Source of the DNA: Monoplex corrugatus
Taxonomy: Eukaryota > Mollusca > Gastropoda > Littorinimorpha > Ranellidae
Assembly: GCA_030674185.1 (NCBI GenBank)
Contig: JAPXFY010000031.1
Span: 42,218,532-42,282,531 of the forward strand
Direction of reading: 5' to 3'
DNA length: 64,000 nucleotides
In this document: positions 42,302-53,666 of the stretch, in pieces
Position numbering within the stretch: the first letter of the stretch is position 1
Layout: each line of letters starts with the position of its first letter
Program-made: the position numbers and the translations under genes
Notes under the pieces: model-generated
The model's input: the letters and a program-made list of their open reading frames with translations, nothing else
The model's database searches: none
Told to the model about the DNA's origin: nothing

Positions 42302-45300
42302 GCTTATATCACAAATACCTATACAAACATAGGCACCTATACATATATCACAAATACTTATAGAAACATAGTGGTACCTATACTGTAAAACATAAGGCAC
42401 ACATAGAAATATCACAACTACATATACAAACATAGGGGCACATGTAGATATATCGCAAATACAGATACAAAGATAGCCACCTACAGATATATCACAAACA
42501 TCTATACAAACATAGGCAGAGATAGATATATCACACATACCTTTACAAACATGCGGGCACATATAGACATATCACAAATACCCATACAAAAATAGGCACC
42601 TACATTCGGGAACATGTAGACTTATCACAAATACCCATACAAAGATAGGCACCTATATATATATATATATCACAAATACCCATACAAAGATAGGCACCTA
42701 CATTCGGGCACATGTAGACTTATCACAAATACCCATACAAAAATAGGCACCTACATTCGGGCACATGTAGACTTATCACAAATACCCATACAAAGATAGA
42801 TACCTACATTCGGGCACATGTAGACTTATCACAAATACCCATACAAAGATAGGCACCTATGTATATCACAAATACCCATACAAAGATAGGCACTTATAGA
42901 TATATCAAATATACCTATACAAACATGGGCACGTGTAAATATATGGTAAATACCTATACAAAGATAGCTACCTATAGATATATCACAAATATCTATACAA
43001 ACATATGCAGAGACATAGATATATCACAAATACCTATACAAACATAGGCACATATAGATATATCACAAATACCCATACAAGGATAGGCACCCATAGATAT
43101 ATCAAAAATACCTATACAAACATAGGCAGACATAGGTATATCACAAATACCTATACAAACATAGGCACATATAGATCTATCAAAAATACTTATACAAACA
43201 TTGGTACATATAGATCTATCACAAATACCTATAGAAAACATAAATACATAGGGCTATATCACAAATATCTATGGAAAACGTAGGCACATAGGGCTGTATC
43301 ACAAATACATATACAAACATAGGCTCATATCGATATATAACAAATACCTATACAAAGATGAGCATCCACAGATCTATCACACATACCTATATCAACATAA
43401 GGACATATAGGTCTGTCACAAATACCTATACAAACATAGGCACACATAGACCATTCACAAATACTTATACAGATATAGGCACATACGGATGTATCATAAA
43501 TACTCACACAACGAGAGGCACCTATAGATATATCATAAATACCTATACAAAGATAGGCACATATGGATATATCACAAATACCCATACAAACATAGGCACA
43601 TATAGATATTGACAAATACGTATACAAACATAGGCACATACAGATATATCACAAGTACATATACAAACATAGGCACATATAGATATATCACAAATACCTA
43701 TACAAACACAGGCACACATAGATATATCACAAATACCTATACAAACATAGGCAACTACACATCTACCACAAATACCTATACAAACATAGGCACTTATACG
43801 TATATCACAAATACCTATACAAGTATGGGGCACCTATAGATGTATCGGAAATACTTACACAAGCACAGTGGCACATAGATATGTCACAAATATCCACACA
43901 GACATAGGCACATAAAGGTATATCAAAAATACCTATACTAATATAGGCACATATACATATATCACGAATACCTATACAAATTCAGGCAGCTATAGATACA
44001 TCACAAATACCTACACAAACATAGGCACATATAGATATATCACAATCACCTAAACAAACATATGAGCACATAGACATATCACAAATACCCATAGAATGAT
44101 AAGCACCTATAGATATATTAAAAATACCTATACAAACATAGGCAGACATAGGTATATCACAAATACCTATACAAACATAGGCACATATAGATCTATCAAA
44201 AATACTTATACAAACATTGGTACATATAGATCTATCACAAATACCTATAGAAAACATAAATACATAGGGCTATATCACAAATACCTATGTAAAACATAGG
44301 CACATAGGGCTGTATCACAAATACATATACAAACATAGGCTCATATCGATATATAACAAATACCTATACAAAGATAGGCATCCACAGATCTATCACACAT
44401 ACCTATATCAACATAGGGACATATAGGTCTGTCACAAATACCTATACAAACATAGGCACACATAGACCATTCACAAATATCTTATGCAGATATAGGCACA
44501 TACGGATGTATCACAAATACCTACACAATGACAGGCACCTAGAGATATATCATAAATACCTATACAAAAATAGGCACATATAGATATATCACAAACACCC
44601 ATACAAACATAGGCACATATCCATATATCACAAATACCTATACAAACATAGGCACATATATCGCAAATACCTATACAAACATAGGCACACATAGATCATT
44701 TACAAATACTTATACAATAGGCACATACATATGTATCACAAATACCTACACAATGATAGGCACCTATAGATATATCATAAATACATATACAAACATAGAC
44801 ACATATAGATATATCACAAATACGTATACAAACATAGGCACATACAGATATATCACAAGTACATATACAAACATAGGCACATATAGATATATCGCAAATA
44901 CCTATACAAAGATAGGCACATATAGATATATCACAAATACCAATACAAATATAGGCACGTATAGATATATCACAAATACCCATACAAACACAGGCACATA
45001 TAGATATATCACAATTATCTATACAAAAAATTTAATCTACAGGTATATCACAAATACATACACAGATAAGGCATATATAGATGTATCACAAATATCTATA
45101 CAAACATAGGCACATATAGATATCTCAAAACACCTATAACATATCGATGTCTATACCAATACAGTGGCGCATATAGATATATCACAAATACGTATAGAAG
45201 CATAGGGGCACATGTAGACATATCACAGATACCTATACAAGCATAGAGACACATATGGTTATATTGCAAATACGTACACAAGCATAGGAGCACACATAGA

Positions 45301-47195
45301 TATATCACAAATACCTACACAAGCATAGGGGCACACATAGATATATCACAAATACCTACACACGCATAGGGGCACACATAGATATATCATAAATACCTAC
45401 ACACAAGCATAAGGGCACACATAGATATATCACAAATACCTACACAAGCATGGGGCATATATACATATATATATCACAAATACCTACACAAACATAGGGG
45501 CACACATAGATTATATCACAAATACCTATACAAGCATATGGGCATATATAGATATATCGCAAATGCATATACAAGCATAGGGGCATATATATATATATCA
45601 CAAATACCTACACAAGCATAGGGGCACGCATAGATATATCACAAATACCCATACAAGCATAGGGGCATATATAGATATATCGCAAATGCATATACAAGCA
45701 TAGGGGCACACAATATATATATCACAAATACCTACACAAGCATAGGAACATGCATAGATATATCACAAATACCTATACAAGCATAGGAGCACACATAGAT
45801 ATATCACAAATACCTACACAAGCATAGGGACACACATAGATATATCACAAATACCTACACACAAGCATAGGGGCACACATAGATATATCACAAATACCTA
45901 CACAAGCATAGGGGCACACATAGATATATCACAAATGTCTACACACGCATAGGGGCACACATAGATATATCACAAATACCTACACAAGCATAGGGGCACA
46001 CATAGATATATCACAAATACCTACACAAGCATAGGGGCACACATAGATATATCACAAATACGTACACAAGCATGGGGCATATATATATACATATATATAT
46101 ATATATCACAAATACTTACACAAACATAGGGGCACACATAGATTATATCACAAATACCTATACAAGCATATGGGCATATATATATATATACATTATGTAT
46201 ATATCACAAATACCTACACAAGCTTAGGGGCACACATAGATATATCACAAATACCTACACAAGCATAGGGGCACATACAGAGATATCACAAATACCTACA
46301 CAAGCATAGAAGCACACATAGATATATCACAAATACCCATACAAGCATAGGGGCATATATAGATATATCACAAATGCATATACAAGCATAGGGGCATATA
46401 TATATATATATATCACAAATACCTACACAAGCATAGGGGCACACATAAATATATCACAAATACCTACACAAGCATAGGGGCACACATAGATATATCACAA
46501 ATACCTACACAAGCATAGGGGCACACATAAATATATCACAAATACCTATACAGACATAGGCACATATATATGTGCCACAAATTCCTATGTAAACAGAGGC
46601 ACATGTAGATAAATCACAAATACCAATACAAACATAGGCACATGTGGATATATCACAAATACCTATACAAACATAAGCACATATAGATACATCACAAATA
46701 CCAATACAAATATAGGCACATACAGATACATCACAAATACCAATACAAATATAGGCACATACAGATATATCACAAATACCAATACAAACATAGGCACATA
46801 CAGATACATCACAAATACCAATACAAATATAGGCACATACAGATACATCACAAATACTAATACAAATATAGGCACATACAGATATATCACAAATACCTAT
46901 ACAAATATAGGCACATACAGATATATCACAAATACCTATACAAATATAGGCACATACAGATATATCACAAATACTAATACAAATATAGGCACATACAGAT
47001 ACATCACAAATACCAATACAAATATAGGCACATACAGATATATCACAAATACCTATACAAACATAGACGCATATAGATATGCCACATATAACTGTACAAA
47101 CATAGGCACCTATAGATATATCCACAAATAACTATATAAGCACAGGCACATAGAGATCTATCACAAATACTTATACAAGCAAGGGCACATTACAG

Positions 47196-47324
47196 CAGGG
47201 GTCAGAGGTTACTGCTTTATGCAACAGTTCAACAACAACAGATACAACAACAAAACAACAGCAACAACGACAACAACAACTTCTACTACTACTGCTGCTA
47301 TTACTACTGTTGCTACTACCACTG
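47196..47324. repeat. (CAA)n and (CTA/CTG)n trinucleotide tract, left side
   Basis: AACAACAAC followed by a mixed ACT/GCT/GTT trinucleotide run. A very similar run is found on the other side of the LINE (49073-49140). Confidence 0.9.
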
Positions 47325-47769
47325 CAATCAAGCACCTTTCAAACGGCAAAGCTCCAGGCTCTGACTCCATTCCAGCAGAAATATACAAAGCAGGTGGACC
47401 AGTCATGACCCAAAAGCTAACAGAGTTGTTCAAGAGCATGTGGGAACAAGAACCCATCCCCAGTAACTGAAGGACGCGACCATTGTCCATCTCTACAAGA
47501 AGAAGGGCAACTGGCAGTCCTGTGACAACCACAGGGGAATCTCTCTGTTCGCCATTGCCGGTAAGATCCTCGCAAGAGTCCTCCTCAACCGCCTTATCAT
47601 TCACCTGGAAAATGGCCACCTACCAGAAACACAGTGCGGCTTCAGAAAATCACGCAGACAGTCGACATGATATTCGCAGCACGACAACTGCAAGAAAAGT
47701 GTCAGGAACAACACCAAGACCTGTACACGACATTCGTTGATCTGACAAAGACCTTCGACACGGTCAGCC

Positions 47770-48657
47770 GTGAAGGACTGGAGAATTATGGAGAAGTTCG
47801 GATGCCCATCAAAGTTCATCAACATGGTACGCCAATTTCATGACGGCATGCAGGCACGTATGTTGGACAAAGGAGATTGCTCCAAGACTTTCTCAGTCAC
47901 GAACGGTGTCAAGCAGGGTTGTGTACTGGCTTCAACTCTGTTCAGTATGATGTTTACGGCCATGCTCTCAGACGCATTCTATGACGACCATGACACATGC
48001 ATTGGCTTCAGATACAGGACAGACGGAAGGCTCTTCAATGCCCTCAGGCTTCAGGCGAAGACCAAGGTTGAAAAAGACTGGGTCCGCGACCTGTTCGCCG
48101 ATGACTGCGCTCTGAACGCCACCACTGAAGCAAAAATGCAGCAGAGCATGGATCGATTCGCATCATCCTGCACAAACTTCGGACTCACCATCAGTACAAA
48201 GAAGACCGAAGTCATGTTTCAGCCTGCACCACAACAGCGGTACTCAGAACCAAGCATCACTGTCAAGGGAGAAACCCTGAAAGCTGTGGACAATTTTACG
48301 TACCTCGGAAGCACGATCTGGAGATCAGTGAACATAGACACTGAGGTAGACACACGCATTGCCAAAGCAAGTTCAGCTTTCGGACGCCTCAGGGTATCGG
48401 TATGGGACAGGAGAGGTATCAAACTGTCCACCAAGCTGAAGGTATACAAGGCAGCCGTTCTGCCAACCCTTCTGTATGCCTGTGAGACATGGACCGTATA
48501 CGAGCGCCATGCCAAGAAACTCAACCGATTCCACATCAACTGCCTCAGACAGCTCCTGAAGATCACCTGGAAGGATAGAATACCTGACACAGATGTCCTC
48601 GATCAGGCCGGAATGACTAGCATTCACGCCTTGCTCAGAAGAGCCCAGCTCAGATGA
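47770..48657 (+). pseudogene. Z-a copy 2: reverse transcriptase palm and thumb
   Basis: 295 codons with EKFGCPSKFINMVRQFHDGM, NGVKQGCVLASTLFSMMF, RTDGRLFNALRLQAKTKV, the catalytic FADD at residues 109-112, FGLTISTKKTEVMF, NFTYLGSTIWRS, LPTLLYACETWTVYERH and LLKITWKDRIPDTDVLDQAG. The frame is closed by a TGA at 48655-48657 where relatives have Trp (RWAGH). The next ORF resumes in the same frame, so only one base separates the two parts. Confidence 0.9.
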
Positions 48658-49041
48658 GCCGGACACATCGTGCGTATGCAAGACACGCGTCTACCGAAGA
48701 GACTGCTCTATGGTGAGCTAGCACACGGCATACGCTCTCGAGGAAGAGCAAAGCTGCGCTTCAAGGACACACTTAAAGCGTCCCTGAAAAACTTCGATAT
48801 CGACACCAAGACATGGGAGGTCCTTACACAAGACCGCTCATCATGGAGAAGCTGCGTTGGCGAAGGTGCCGCCTCCTACGAACAAAGCAGGATCAGTGGA
48901 GCACAAAAGAAACGAGAGCTGCGTAAATCCCGAGCCAACTCCCAAGTCCAGAATCCAGCAGAACACATGTGTCTCATCTGCGGCCGAGCCTTCCGCGCAC
49001 GAATCGGCCTCATCAGTCACAGCCAGACACATGAAACGTGA
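48658..49041 (+). pseudogene. Z-a copy 2: C-terminal arm with C2H2-like finger
   Basis: Reads AGHIVRMQDTRLPKRLLYGE, RGRAKLRFKDTLKASLKNFD and SSWRSCVGEGAASYEQ, then CLICGRAFRARIGLISHSQT followed by His, a C-x2-C-x12-H-x4-H pattern, and ends HET-stop at 49041. The same end is found in the 35697-36037 fragment. Such a finger probably contacts nucleic acid; this is inferred from the pattern only. Confidence 0.9.
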
Positions 49042-49072
49042 TGATCCTTGGTCATCGTCGATCACGACGGAC

Positions 49073-49145
49073 GAACAACAACAACTACCACTGCTATTAC
49101 TACTGCTACTACTACTGCTAGTGCTACTACTGGTGGTGGTGGCGA
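49073..49145. repeat. (CTA/CTG)n trinucleotide tract, right side
   Basis: ACTACCACTGCTATTACTAC and similar, mirroring the composition of the tract left of the LINE. Confidence 0.9.
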
Positions 49146-49650
49146 GCTGCTGCTGCGTTGCTTCTACTACCACTACTACTGCACATCAGCTTCATCACAC
49201 ACTTATACAGTGTTAAAGAGAGTCACGCTTAACTTACTACACATCAGTTTTAGCTACAGGGTGTTTTGAATGATTTTCTCTGAAAGCTGACCATTATGAT
49301 AGATTCTTTGGGAGCTTGAAGTTCTTCCCTAATATCACGACATTCTGTGGCATAAGAGGGCATAGATAGTGATATTACTTATACATAATGCGCTGATGTG
49401 TATACAGTCAACTAAGTTGACCCGTTGCATCGATTTTTGTTTTAACCATGGGATCGTTAACTGTGCGATGTGCATGACATTCCCAATATCTCTCTATTCT
49501 CCAGAATCGTTTGTCTCTGTTCTGCAATCACACCATTGAGCCTACCGTTGAACGTAGACACATTACAAACATATCGTGAGACGACACCTCTGAAGACGGT
49601 AAACATGAGTGGACTGATCACATGTCTCAAATTCCAAGCTGTGATGTTCC
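49146..49650. other. Unassigned interval
   Basis: No repeat or gene recognised. Confidence 0.4.
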
Positions 49651-49652
49651 AA

Positions 49653-49756
49653 AAGGGTGGGGGAGATGCTGGGGGCAACGAGAGATAGAGATGGCTGGAA
49701 GTCCATGGTCGCCAACGCCATGCGGCAGGGCACCTGATAATGATGATGATGATGTT
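49653..49756 (+). mobile_element. RTE copy I, last ~95 bases
   Basis: GGGTGGGGGAGATGCTGGGG to GGCAGGGCACCTGATAATG with a GATGATGATG tail; equivalent to 12330-12416 in copy A. GATGTTCCAAAA precedes it at 49642-49653 and GATGTTCCAAAA follows at 49751-49762, a probable 12-bp target duplication. Confidence 0.88.
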
Positions 49757-50124
49757 CCAAAATGTAGCAAGTTGTGGTGTTTATTTTGTTCTGGTTCTTG
49801 ATGTCCTCTATAGGCTACGTGGACAGATGTCAATGATATTTAGTAGACTGATAGTTGTACTGTGCTTGTCACTGTTTATGTTGATTTGATCTGTGTTGAA
49901 GCCATCACAAACCACGTATAGTTTGCTGATTTGCAATATTTCGGCTTTAAGATAAAACAACAATAATATGGAAAGTTTACGTTTACATTGTAGAAATTCA
50001 TATAATTTTTCCTTCAAGTCATCGTGTTTGTCTCCCTTACGTCCTAGGTACTACAATTCACGAACACTTGATGGTGTCATTGCAGTCATTAGAACCAGCT
50101 CAGCGAAACACCAGGTACATTCTG

Positions 50125-50186
50125 TCGTTGATGTCGTTTTCGTTGTCGTTGTTGTTGTCGTTTTCGTTGTCGTTGTCGTTGTTGTT

Positions 50187-50241
<55 letters not shown>

Positions 50242-50275
50242 TTGTTGTTGTTGTTGTTGTCCGTTGTCGTTGTCT
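50125..50275. repeat. (GTTGTC)n hexanucleotide-type repeat
   Basis: GTT/GTC trinucleotides in alternating order. Poly-Val, poly-Ser/Leu and Asn/Asp frames are artefacts. Confidence 0.97.
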
Positions 50276-50502
50276 TTACTAACTTTTGTCTACTTGTTTC
50301 TTTGTTGTCTTTTGTGCACTGTTGACAAATGCCCGTTGACGGAAAAAAATTGGGCATGTTTTGTCCGTAAATGAAGTTTGTGTGTTTATTCTGTTTATAT
50401 GTCTTTGTGGTGTCTTATTGCCAGGCCTTGTGGCCATTGATATGAAAAATGCCAAGGACTAGACAAGATACGAAAGGTAAGGAATCAGACGGACACATGG
50501 AC

Positions 50503-50690
50503 ATGTAGGAAGCTGGTGGGTAGGTTGAGGGAATCAAAGGGTTAAGTTTTTGCTTTGCTAGCATGGTTGGCAATGTAGGAAGCTGGTGGATAAGTTGAGG
50601 GAATCAAAGGGTTAAGTTTTTGCTTTGCTAGCATGGTTGGCAATGCAGGATGCTGGTGGACAGGGTGCAAGAGTCAAAGGGTTAAGGGAA
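50503..50690. repeat. 70-bp tandem repeat ending in AGGGTTAA
   Basis: Three units spaced exactly 70 bp (GAATCAAAGG at 50531 and 50601, GAGTCAAAGG at 50671), each with GTTAAGTTTTTGCTTTGC and AGCATGGTTGGCAATG. Homologous to the right half of the 1957-2145 element. Confidence 0.9.
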
Positions 50691-50825
50691 GCACGCCTTC
50701 CTAGCCATGGAGAACAATCAAAACCTGCCTGGCTGAGGAGATAAATCAGGCTGAAGGCTTAAAAGGGTTAATGTTTTAATGCTGATGACAGTTTTTCCAA
50801 CCCAACCTGTTAGTTTTTAAGCAAA

Positions 50826-51170
50826 TCAGCATTGGATTCCATTCAATTTGACAGAGTAGCTTCTTTTGGATTTTCTTCGTTTTTCTGCCAGAGCGTTAAT
50901 GGTATACATATACACGAAGGGGTTTAAAGCAGCGTTTAAAGGCAGTACAAAGATAGCCAAGGCTACATTTACTTCTACAGAGATGGAAGTACCAGACAAT
51001 GCCAAAAATCCACACAGTCCAATGGGAAACCAGCACAATGAACAGAACATTTGATGACGGTGTCCCCAAACTTGTTATGAAGGAATGACTGGCCCACAAA
51101 GCAAAGACAATTCCCTAAAATAGCAAACACGCTGAGCAACCAAAACAAAAGTCTGTACAATTATGTCGGT
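50826..51170 (-). pseudogene. Remnant of an LGR/GRL101-type GPCR (TM1 joined to TM6-TM7)
   Basis: The minus frame 50826-51050 (74 codons) carries the CWFP of helix 6 (residues 6-9), a loop SGTSISVEVN, helix 7 with NPFVY (43-47), and a basic helix-8/tail EKRRKSKRSYSVKLN ending in a stop. This layout, with the LPLNAALNP context, is typical of the leucine-rich-repeat GPCR group (LGR/relaxin receptor, mollusc GRL101). Just upstream, another minus frame (51060-51165) reads RLLFWLLSVFAILGN, which looks like helix 1 with its GN motif. Helices 2-5 are missing and the two parts are in different frames. It is therefore a broken gene copy, or possibly one true last exon next to an unrelated fragment. 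No ectodomain was seen. Confidence 0.7.
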
Positions 51171-51775
51171 AATACATTTCTACAGGTCGAAAACATGGAT
51201 TGTGGTGATACACACCGTATTCTGTTTGACTGATCAGCAAATAAGTTCTCACAACAAAGTCTAAAGTTGAATGAAAATACGTATTTTAAAATATTTCGAT
51301 GATGAAAATAAATACAAAGGAAAATCACCGACTGGACTTCCTCTTATGTCCAGTTCTCTCAGCTGTGGCATATGAAGCTGTTACAATATTTCATTTGATA
51401 AAAGTAATGTGCTTACTTAGTCTTGGATATTGTAGATTTTTACAGCAGCTATTAAAGGAATGTGGTTTCCGTTACCAAAAATTAAAGATCAACTAAATGA
51501 TCTGTTCATCAAAATACATAGACAAAATGGGAACTTTGCAAATTTGAAAAAAGACATTTGAGTATTGACTTCGGAAAACGATGGGTCAGACTGTTGGTTA
51601 GGATGTCAATGGTATGTCGGCAGTGGAGAACCTGCTTTAGTTATTTTCATTTTTTGTCTTTTTTCCTTCTTTTTGATTTAAAGTGCTTCGTACATCTTAC
51701 ATCACTGTCTTTATTTTTTCATAATAAAATGGCAATGCGTATACTACATCTTTCAGTAAGTGGGTATCCGTGCTC
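51171..51775. other. Unassigned AT-rich interval
   Basis: Nothing recognised on either strand. Confidence 0.4.
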
Positions 51776-51779
51776 CATA

Positions 51780-52080
51780 CGATCATCATCATCATGTGCC
51801 CTTTTGCATGGCGATGGCAATCATGGCCCTCCATATGCATCTATCCTTTGGCGCCGCAAGCACATCTTCCAAATCCGTCAGATATTTTCTCCCTAGGTCT
51901 ACCTGGTGCTTTCTTTCCCTCCCGTTTTCCTGTTGTGACCAGGTGCTTCAATTCCCCTTTCTTCATAAAATGGCATATACATCTTATCTAATCTTTTTTG
52001 TCAATGATCTTCTTGTGTCTGCCACCATCAAGATTGTCTCCTTTGTTTTCTTTGCTATCCATGGAAGGCTCCTTATGATG
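51780..52080 (-). mobile_element. RTE copy H, 3' fragment
   Basis: Starts with the tail CATCATCATCAT (51783-51794) and, on the minus strand, carries remnants of GHFM-x-KGELKHLVTTG and the terminal MAIAMQKGT; homology ends near TTTGCTATCCATGGAAGG (52050-52067). Several indels. Confidence 0.85.
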
Positions 52081-52124
52081 GACAGTTTATATTTTCGTTA
52101 ATGTTTGTCTGTCGTGTTTACTTA

Positions 52125-52400
52125 TGCTTTGGTTTTCGTGAATCCCTGAGCTCAGGGATTGACCCAGGCTCTTGGGAGACTCTGGCGGAAGACATGGCAG
52201 CGTGGAGGAGAGCCGTTCAGCAAGGCGTTGTGAATGCGGAGAGGAGGAGAGCAGAAAGCGCAGATGAGAAAAGGGCTCTTCGCAAGCAACGTTCCAGAAA
52301 CCAGACAACAGCGACTCAATTTGTATGTGGCAGATATGACAGAGATTGCCACTCAAGAATCGGCCTGCACAGCCACAGCAGAAAGTGCCCGTCATGACCA
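52125..52400 (+). pseudogene. Zinc-finger LINE (family Z-c), C-terminal fragment
   Basis: The plus frame 52101-52397 reads GSWETLAEDMAAWRRAVQQG, then a basic coiled stretch ERRRAESADEKRALRKQRSR, then FVCGRYDRDCHSRIGLHSHS, RKC and a stop. The arrangement matches the C-terminal arm of families Z-a and Z-b (acidic/aromatic helix, basic stretch, finger) but the sequence is distinct. Only the last ~90 codons are present. Confidence 0.72.
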
Positions 52401-52593
52401 CAACGCCTCCTGGTGCAGACTATCATCTCCTGAGATGTAAAGAGGCCGACGACGACGGTTTTCATCATAACCTACATGTAGTGTGTATGAAACTTGTGGA
52501 ACTGTACCTACATATGTTCTATGTTGACATTGACATAAGTAAAAACATGTAACATTATGTGACTGAAAAACATTCAAATGCATGTCTCAATCT

Positions 52594-52995
52594 TCTTGCA
52601 GGTCCATTCACCTGTATGTGTTCGATAAAATCTTACATATTTTCTCTTAGGATTGATAATTGGTTACATGTGTTAAGTGCATTTTTGGCTCTAGTGAAAT
52701 GAGATATGTGGAAGCAATTTTAGGCAATTTAGGCCCGTTTTTATATACGTTTTTGTGTCCTTAGTGGTGTTCAAGTTTGTACTCAGGTATGTTTTTTAAA
52801 TCCGCTGTGTGAGAAATTGGACGGAGTGGTCAACGCCAGAGGCATCTCTTTAGATTACGTGCGTGAATGTATTGATATGTGTACTTAATTTTCTTTTCTT
52901 TTTTTCTTCCTGTTGAAGTATTGTGTATGTTTTGGAACGGGTATAGCCCTGATATCGCTCTACGCAGTCGGCTGGGCTTTAAACAAAAATAGCAA
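52594..52995 (-). repeat. Dispersed repeat R1, copy 5
   Basis: Minus strand runs from AGCCCAGCCGACTGCGTAG (complement of 52964-52982) through GCCTCTGGCGTTGACCAC, AAATTGCTTCCACATATC and GATTTTATCGAACACATAC to CAGGTGAATGGACCTGCAAG (52600). It is truncated at its 3' end relative to copy 4. Confidence 0.82.
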
Positions 52996-53211
52996 TAATA
53001 AGAATATCTCAATCTGTGTGTATACTGTCTGCGTATTTATGTCCCCTTGTTTCTGATTCACTGTGTCTGTGTGCATGAGTCACCGTAACTGTATAACTGT
53101 ATAACGCGTGAAAAGAGATTTCACTTTCATTATTCAGCGCTACTGTTCTTTTCGTTTTGTTTGTATTACCAGATAGTGTAATAAACTGGCTTTATCTAGA
53201 TCCAGGATTTT

Positions 53212-53645
53212 CTAGTTGAAAGTTTTTTTGTTTTTTTGTTTGTTTGTTTTTATGAAAATATTCCGTTTAGAAAAAAAGCAGTTTTTTTGTTTTTGTTTCT
53301 TAATGTCTATAGAAAATTTGACAAACAAAACAAGAGAACTGGTATATATGTAATATGCTGCATCAGTAAATTTCCGTAAATCATGTACCACTTGATAATA
53401 AACAGAAAAAAAGTGTTCCATGCAATATGTTGACTGGTGGCAATACGAACAAATGTTGCTTTTTATTAGTTTCATTTCATTTAGAATGATATTTGTGGGG
53501 TGGATATTATGCAATATATTCCAGTGTAGAACTCTTAGTCTAATCTTTTTAGTCGTCTCACTGGATGAAGACCACGAATTTTTATCAGTGTTATTAATGT
53601 TCTCATTCAAAAATTCCATGTTGCGATTTTTTTATAGATTAAACG
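53212..53645 (-). pseudogene. Tx1/L1-like LINE, C-terminal fragment
   Basis: The minus frame 53212-53619 reads RLRVLHWNILHNIHPTNIIL, NEMKLIKSNICSYCHQSTYC and MEHFF. This is the W-x-ILH-x-I-x-PTN...C-x2-C...EHFF signature found after the RT domain in L1/Tx1-group LINEs. The downstream part decays into Lys/Asn-rich sequence. It is probably the end of the element whose middle is at 54760-55560. Confidence 0.72.
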
Positions 53646-53666
53646 CAGTAGCTAGCTTGATGGATA

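Larger units (their letters stand above)
33727..47195. repeat. 39-bp satellite array (with five inserted elements)
   Basis: Units of 39 bp containing ATATAGATATATCACAAAT and ACCTATACAAACATAGGCAC; satellite is present at 33727-33778, 33958-34007, 35249-35696, 36038-36664 and 42302-47195. Array 45250-46540 uses a 41-bp variant with GCATAGGGGCACACATAG. The 39-bp form is open in several frames (TYRYITNTYTNIG on plus; ISICAYVCIGICD on minus), which yields many spurious ORFs. Blocks near 43100-43500 recur at 44116-44516, an offset of about 1016 bp, so larger segments have also been copied. Confidence 0.95.
47325..49075 (+). mobile_element. Zinc-finger LINE (family Z-a), copy 2
   Basis: 5'-truncated LINE beginning at the first RT block (IKHLSNGKAPGSDSIPAEIY, 47328) and ending with CGGACGAACAACAACAAC, the same 3' end as the fragment at 35697. 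Frames change several times in 47460-47790, including a TGA at 47468-47470. The remaining blocks are recognisable in order: HLYKKKGNWQSCDNHRGI, HLPETQCGF, MIFAARQLQEKCQEQ, FVDLTKTFDTVSREGL. From 47770 on it is in one frame except for a single TGA. Confidence 0.9.

Noticed and set aside
46505..47125. 206-codon Cys/Ile-rich frame (cysteine-rich repeat protein)
   Set aside because: A 13-residue reading of the 39-bp satellite; opposite-strand and shifted frames are just as open.
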